This document shows positions 5,584-7,960 of a DNA stretch of 7,960 nucleotides, piece after piece (the stretch's first letter is position 1; each line of letters opens with the position of its first letter). Origin of the DNA: Pseudomonadota bacterium (GTDB lineage Bacteria; Pseudomonadota; Gammaproteobacteria; Pseudomonadales; UBA5518); the NCBI GenBank assembly GCA_022705125.1, contig JAKJFB010000121.1, positions 1-7,960 of the forward strand, in the 5' to 3' direction. Under the pieces are notes generated by a model. That model made no database searches. It saw only the letters and a program-made list of their open reading frames with translations, and was not told the origin of the DNA. The position numbers and the translations under genes were made by a program.

Positions 5584-7128
5584 ATGACTGTCCGTCCCCT
5601 GTTGATCCTGGCCTGGTGCGCCATCGCGCTGCTGGTGCTCGCGGCCACCCTGGTCGCGGCGATGCTGGTGCTGACGCCGAACCTCGAGATCACCAACTGG
5701 CGCATGATGCTGAACGCGATGACCGGCGCGCAGGGTCCGCAGGCGAGCGCGTCCTCGGTCGGTCAGCTGCTCACGGTGCGCGAGGGCTTCCGGCTGGATC
5801 TCTACGCCGGAGACGTGCCGAAAGCGCGCTTCCTGCGCCCCACGGCGGGCGGCGACCTGCTGGTGAGCCAGCCGCGCCTGGGCCAGGTACTGCTGCTCGG
5901 GCGCGACACCAATGGCGACGGCAGGCCCGAGCGCCGCGAGGTGTTGCTCAAGGACCTCGATCGCCCGCACGGGCTGGATGTCGGTGACGGCTGGCTCTAC
6001 ATCGGCGAGAGCGGCGCGGTGGGCCGGATCGCCTTCGATGCGGCCAGCGGCACGGTCAGCGGAGCCTATGAACGCATCCTCACCGGCCTGCCGGCGGGCG
6101 GTAACCACTGGAGCCGCACGGTGCGCCTCGGTCCCGACGGATGGCTCTACGTGACGATCGGTTCGAGTTGCAACGTCTGCGCCGAAGAACACCCGTGGCG
6201 CGCCTCGATGCTGCGCCTGCGTCCCGACGGCTCCGCGGTGGAGCACTACGCCACGGGACTGCGCAACAGCGTCGGTTTCGACTGGACGCCGTGGAGCGGC
6301 GAGTTGTTCGCCACCGACAACGGCCGCGACCTGCTCGGCGACGACTTTCCGCCGTGCGAACTGAACCGCATCGTCCCCGGCGGCTTCTACGGCTGGCCGT
6401 TCATCAACGGCGACGGCGTACTCGATCCGGACATGGACGCCGGCCACGAGGCGCTGCTGGCCAGCGCGCTGTCGCCCGCGCACGGCTTTCGCGCGCACAC
6501 CGCGCCGCTCGGCATCACCTTCCTGCGCAACCCCGCGCTGCCGGCTGCCTACCGGCGCGCCGCGCTGGTGGCGCTGCACGGCTCCTGGAACCGCTCGACA
6601 CCCGACGGCTACAAGGTGGTGTTGTTGCAGTGGGATGATTCCGGACGCATCGCGGAGAGCGATTTCCTCAACGGCTTCGAGGCCAACGGCAACATCATCG
6701 GGCGACCCGTCGATGTGGCCGAAGCCGCCGACGGCTCGATCTTCGTCAGCGACGACTACGCCGGTGCGATCTACCGCATCGTTCCCGACGACGGCGCGTC
6801 GCGCGCACCGGCTGCCGCAATGCCCGTGCCCGCCACGGCACCGCAGGCTGCCGATCCGCTCGCGGGCATCGACGCGGGCACCATCGCCGCCGCGCACACC
6901 GAGGCCCAACGCCTGTGGCGCCGCCACGCCTGCGCCGGCTGCCACGCGCCGGGCACGCCGGTCGGCGACAAGCTGAAGAGCGTCGATGCGCGCTACACGC
7001 TGCAGTCGCTCGCCGACTACTTCACCGCGCCGACCACGCCGATGCCGATATTCCCGCTGTCGGAGGCCGAGCGGCGCAGCCTCGCGATCCACCTGCTCGC
7101 CACCGCCCGCGAGGCAGCGCCACGATGA
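5584..7128 (+). CDS. membrane-anchored PQQ-dependent sugar (sorbosone-type) dehydrogenase with C-terminal cytochrome c domain
   Basis: This 514-residue protein has three parts. Residues 6-30 form one hydrophobic segment (LLILAWCAIALLVLAA), a membrane anchor or uncleaved signal. Residues about 62-418 form a beta-propeller of the soluble glucose/L-sorbosone dehydrogenase family, which oxidises aldoses or aldehydes with PQQ. Markers are GGNHWSRTVRLGPDGWLYV with His175, the likely catalytic base, ATGLRNSVGFDW with Arg227 and Asn228, and NRIVPGGFYGWPF. The CNVC pair at 196-199 is typical of the sorbosone branch and is not a haem site because no His follows. Residues about 435-514 form a small c-type cytochrome domain with haem motif CAGCH (450-454) and probable axial Met487 in TPMPIFP. 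The fusion suggests direct electron transfer from PQQ to haem and on to the respiratory chain at the periplasmic face. GGAG 7 nt before ATG 5584 supports the start. No PQQ synthesis genes are in the window, and the substrate is unknown. Confidence 0.9.
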   Translation: MTVRPLLILAWCAIALLVLAATLVAAMLVLTPNLEITNWRMMLNAMTGAQGPQASASSVGQLLTVREGFRLDLYAGDVPKARFLRPTAGGDLLVSQPRLGQVLLLGRDTNGDGRPERREVLLKDLDRPHGLDVGDGWLYIGESGAVGRIAFDAASGTVSGAYERILTGLPAGGNHWSRTVRLGPDGWLYVTIGSSCNVCAEEHPWRASMLRLRPDGSAVEHYATGLRNSVGFDWTPWSGELFATDNGRDLLGDDFPPCELNRIVPGGFYGWPFINGDGVLDPDMDAGHEALLASALSPAHGFRAHTAPLGITFLRNPALPAAYRRAALVALHGSWNRSTPDGYKVVLLQWDDSGRIAESDFLNGFEANGNIIGRPVDVAEAADGSIFVSDDYAGAIYRIVPDDGASRAPAAAMPVPATAPQAADPLAGIDAGTIAAAHTEAQRLWRRHACAGCHAPGTPVGDKLKSVDARYTLQSLADYFTAPTTPMPIFPLSEAERRSLAIHLLATAREAAPR

Positions 7129-7149
7129 AGCCCGGCACCCGGGGCGATT

Positions 7150-7157
7150 GGAGGAGG
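7150..7157 (+). promoter_or_regulatory. strong ribosome binding site deciding the hydratase start
   Basis: GGAGGAGG, an almost ideal Shine-Dalgarno, ends 8 nt before ATG 7166. This selects ATG 7166 over the upstream ATG at 7125, which is in another frame and encodes only 13 codons (7125-7166). That short frame overlaps the dehydrogenase stop as ATGA and the hydratase start as TGATG, so it could couple translation across the gap, but it is too short to call a gene. Confidence 0.7.
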
Positions 7158-7165
7158 GTCCGGTG

Positions 7166-7960
7166 ATGGAGCAACTGCGCACCTGGATCGGCCGCGAGGA
7201 GGAGCGGCACGACCTCCTCGGCGAGGGCCTGCTGGCACGCTTTCGCGCCACGCTCGAGAGCCGCGTCGCCGAGAGCGAGGGCATCGCGCCGCGGGGCGTG
7301 CACTGGTGTCTGTGCACGCCCGAGGATGCGATGAGCGCGCTCGGCGGCGACGGCCATCCGCGCACGGGCGGATTCCTGCCGCCGGTGCCATTGCCGCGGC
7401 GGATGTGGACATCCGGCAGCGTGGACTTCCTTGCGCCGTTACGCAGCGGCGCCGCGATCCGCCGCCGCTCGCGCGTGGCGGCGGTGAGTGAGAAGCGCGG
7501 CAGATCCGGCGCCACGGTCTTCGTCGAGCTCGATCACCTGACGTTTGCCGACGACGCGCCCGCGGTGCGCGAACGCCAGACGCTGGTCTGGCGCGAGGCC
7601 GCCGCCGGCATGCAGGCGCTGCCGGGGAGCGGCGGCGCCGATCTCTCCGACTGGGAATTCACCCGCAGCCGGATCCCCTCGCCACCGCTGCTGTTTCGCT
7701 ACTCCGCCCTCACGTTCAACGCGCACCGCATCCACTACGACCTGCCCTACGCGCAGCACGACGAAGGCTATCCAGCCCTCGTTGTGCAGGCGCCGCTGCT
7801 CGCCACGCTGCTGCTCGGCCACGCGGCAACGCGCGGGAATCCGAGCGATCCGGCGCGTTTTTCGTTCCGCGCGGTGGCGCCGGCCTACGCCGGCCAGCTG
7901 CTGCACCTGGCAGGAAGGGAAACAGGGGGAGGCACGGATCTCGCCGCGATCGGCGACGAC
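7166..7960 (+). CDS. mesaconyl/3-methylfumaryl-CoA hydratase-like protein (hotdog fold), 3' end outside window
   Basis: 265 codons are open to the window edge with no stop, so the gene is partial. The protein resembles the HTD2/MaoC-type acyl-thioester dehydratases annotated as mesaconyl-C4-CoA or 3-methylfumaryl-CoA hydratase, which add water to branched unsaturated CoA esters (as in the 3-hydroxypropionate cycle or C5 dicarboxylate breakdown). Hallmarks are GDGHPRTGGFLPPVPLPRRM (61-80), the first hotdog strand block VDFLAPLRSG (86-95), RSGATVFVELDH (113-124), and the second hotdog with FRYSALTFNAHRIHYD (177-192), whose Asn185, His187 and His190 lie in the catalytic-site region. GYPALVVQAPLLATLLL and FSFRAVAPAY follow. 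About 15-20 further residues are expected downstream, judged from typical family length. It lies 37 bp after the sugar dehydrogenase in the same direction and may be co-transcribed. The substrate is inferred from family only; related proteins of other function exist. Confidence 0.85.
   Translation, partial: MEQLRTWIGREEERHDLLGEGLLARFRATLESRVAESEGIAPRGVHWCLCTPEDAMSALGGDGHPRTGGFLPPVPLPRRMWTSGSVDFLAPLRSGAAIRRRSRVAAVSEKRGRSGATVFVELDHLTFADDAPAVRERQTLVWREAAAGMQALPGSGGADLSDWEFTRSRIPSPPLLFRYSALTFNAHRIHYDLPYAQHDEGYPALVVQAPLLATLLLGHAATRGNPSDPARFSFRAVAPAYAGQLLHLAGRETGGGTDLAAIGDD

Noticed and set aside
6169..6180. CNVC in the sugar dehydrogenase as a second haem-binding site
   Set aside because: No His follows the second Cys, and a CxxC here is a normal feature of the sorbosone dehydrogenase branch.
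7125..7166. A 13-codon gene between the dehydrogenase and hydratase
   Set aside because: It has no ribosome site of its own, and its length and composition give no support beyond possible translational coupling.
4051..7515. A 1154-codon open frame on the minus strand running opposite the aminotransferase, sugar dehydrogenase and hydratase genes
   Set aside because: It is antisense to well-recognised genes, its product is low-complexity Arg/Ala/Gly-rich, and long antisense frames are common in GC-rich DNA.
1..7960. CRISPR array, tRNA, rRNA, transposase or defence system
   Set aside because: No regularly spaced repeats, no tRNA-like clover-leaf signals, and no transposase, nuclease or toxin-antitoxin domains were seen on either strand.

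Overview
The window is GC-rich (roughly two thirds G+C by eye) and densely coded. The protein families are proteobacterial: a LysR regulator, an N-formylglutamate deformylase, a class II haloalkane dehalogenase, a PQQ-dependent sugar dehydrogenase with a fused cytochrome c domain, a DUF2238 membrane protein and a mesaconyl/3-methylfumaryl-CoA hydratase-like protein. Together with a GTAG-type palindrome this fits an aerobic, metabolically versatile Gammaproteobacterium or a close relative, but the taxon is inferred from gene content only. No rRNA, tRNA, CRISPR array, transposase or phage gene is visible.

Layout. (1) 75-1906, plus strand: a LysR-type regulator and a hutG-like N-formylglutamate deformylase overlap by 4 bp in a two-gene operon. 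(2) 1913-2812, minus strand: a complete class II haloalkane dehalogenase converges on hutG with 6 bp between the stops. (3) 2922-3173, minus strand: a small exported protein of unknown function. (4) 3174-3708: 535 bp without a recognised gene. It falls into three parts: an inverted-repeat-rich upstream region for the small gene, an AT-rich island with perfect dyads, and a GC-rich, hairpin-forming leader before the next gene. The heptamer GGTAACA (or its complement) occurs four times here within 217 bp. (5) 3709-4833, plus strand: a class V (alanine-glyoxylate type) aminotransferase. (6) 4830-4872: a GTAG-headed perfect palindrome plus a second hairpin, REP-like, filling the space between convergent genes and overlapping both stop codons. 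(7) 4866-5480, minus strand: a DUF2238 (YjdF-type) inner-membrane protein, divergent from (8) 5584-7128, plus strand: a membrane-anchored PQQ-type sugar dehydrogenase with a C-terminal c-type haem domain. It is followed after 37 bp by (9) 7166-7960+, plus strand: a hotdog-fold hydratase cut off by the window end.

The genes do not form one recognisable pathway. They look like a run of independent catabolic units: formylglutamate and histidine nitrogen, haloalkanes, glyoxylate-type transamination, periplasmic aldose oxidation and acyl-CoA hydration. I found no clear evidence of a new multi-gene defence or mobile system. The parts most worth a second look are the non-coding 3.2-3.7 kb stretch and the REP-like element.
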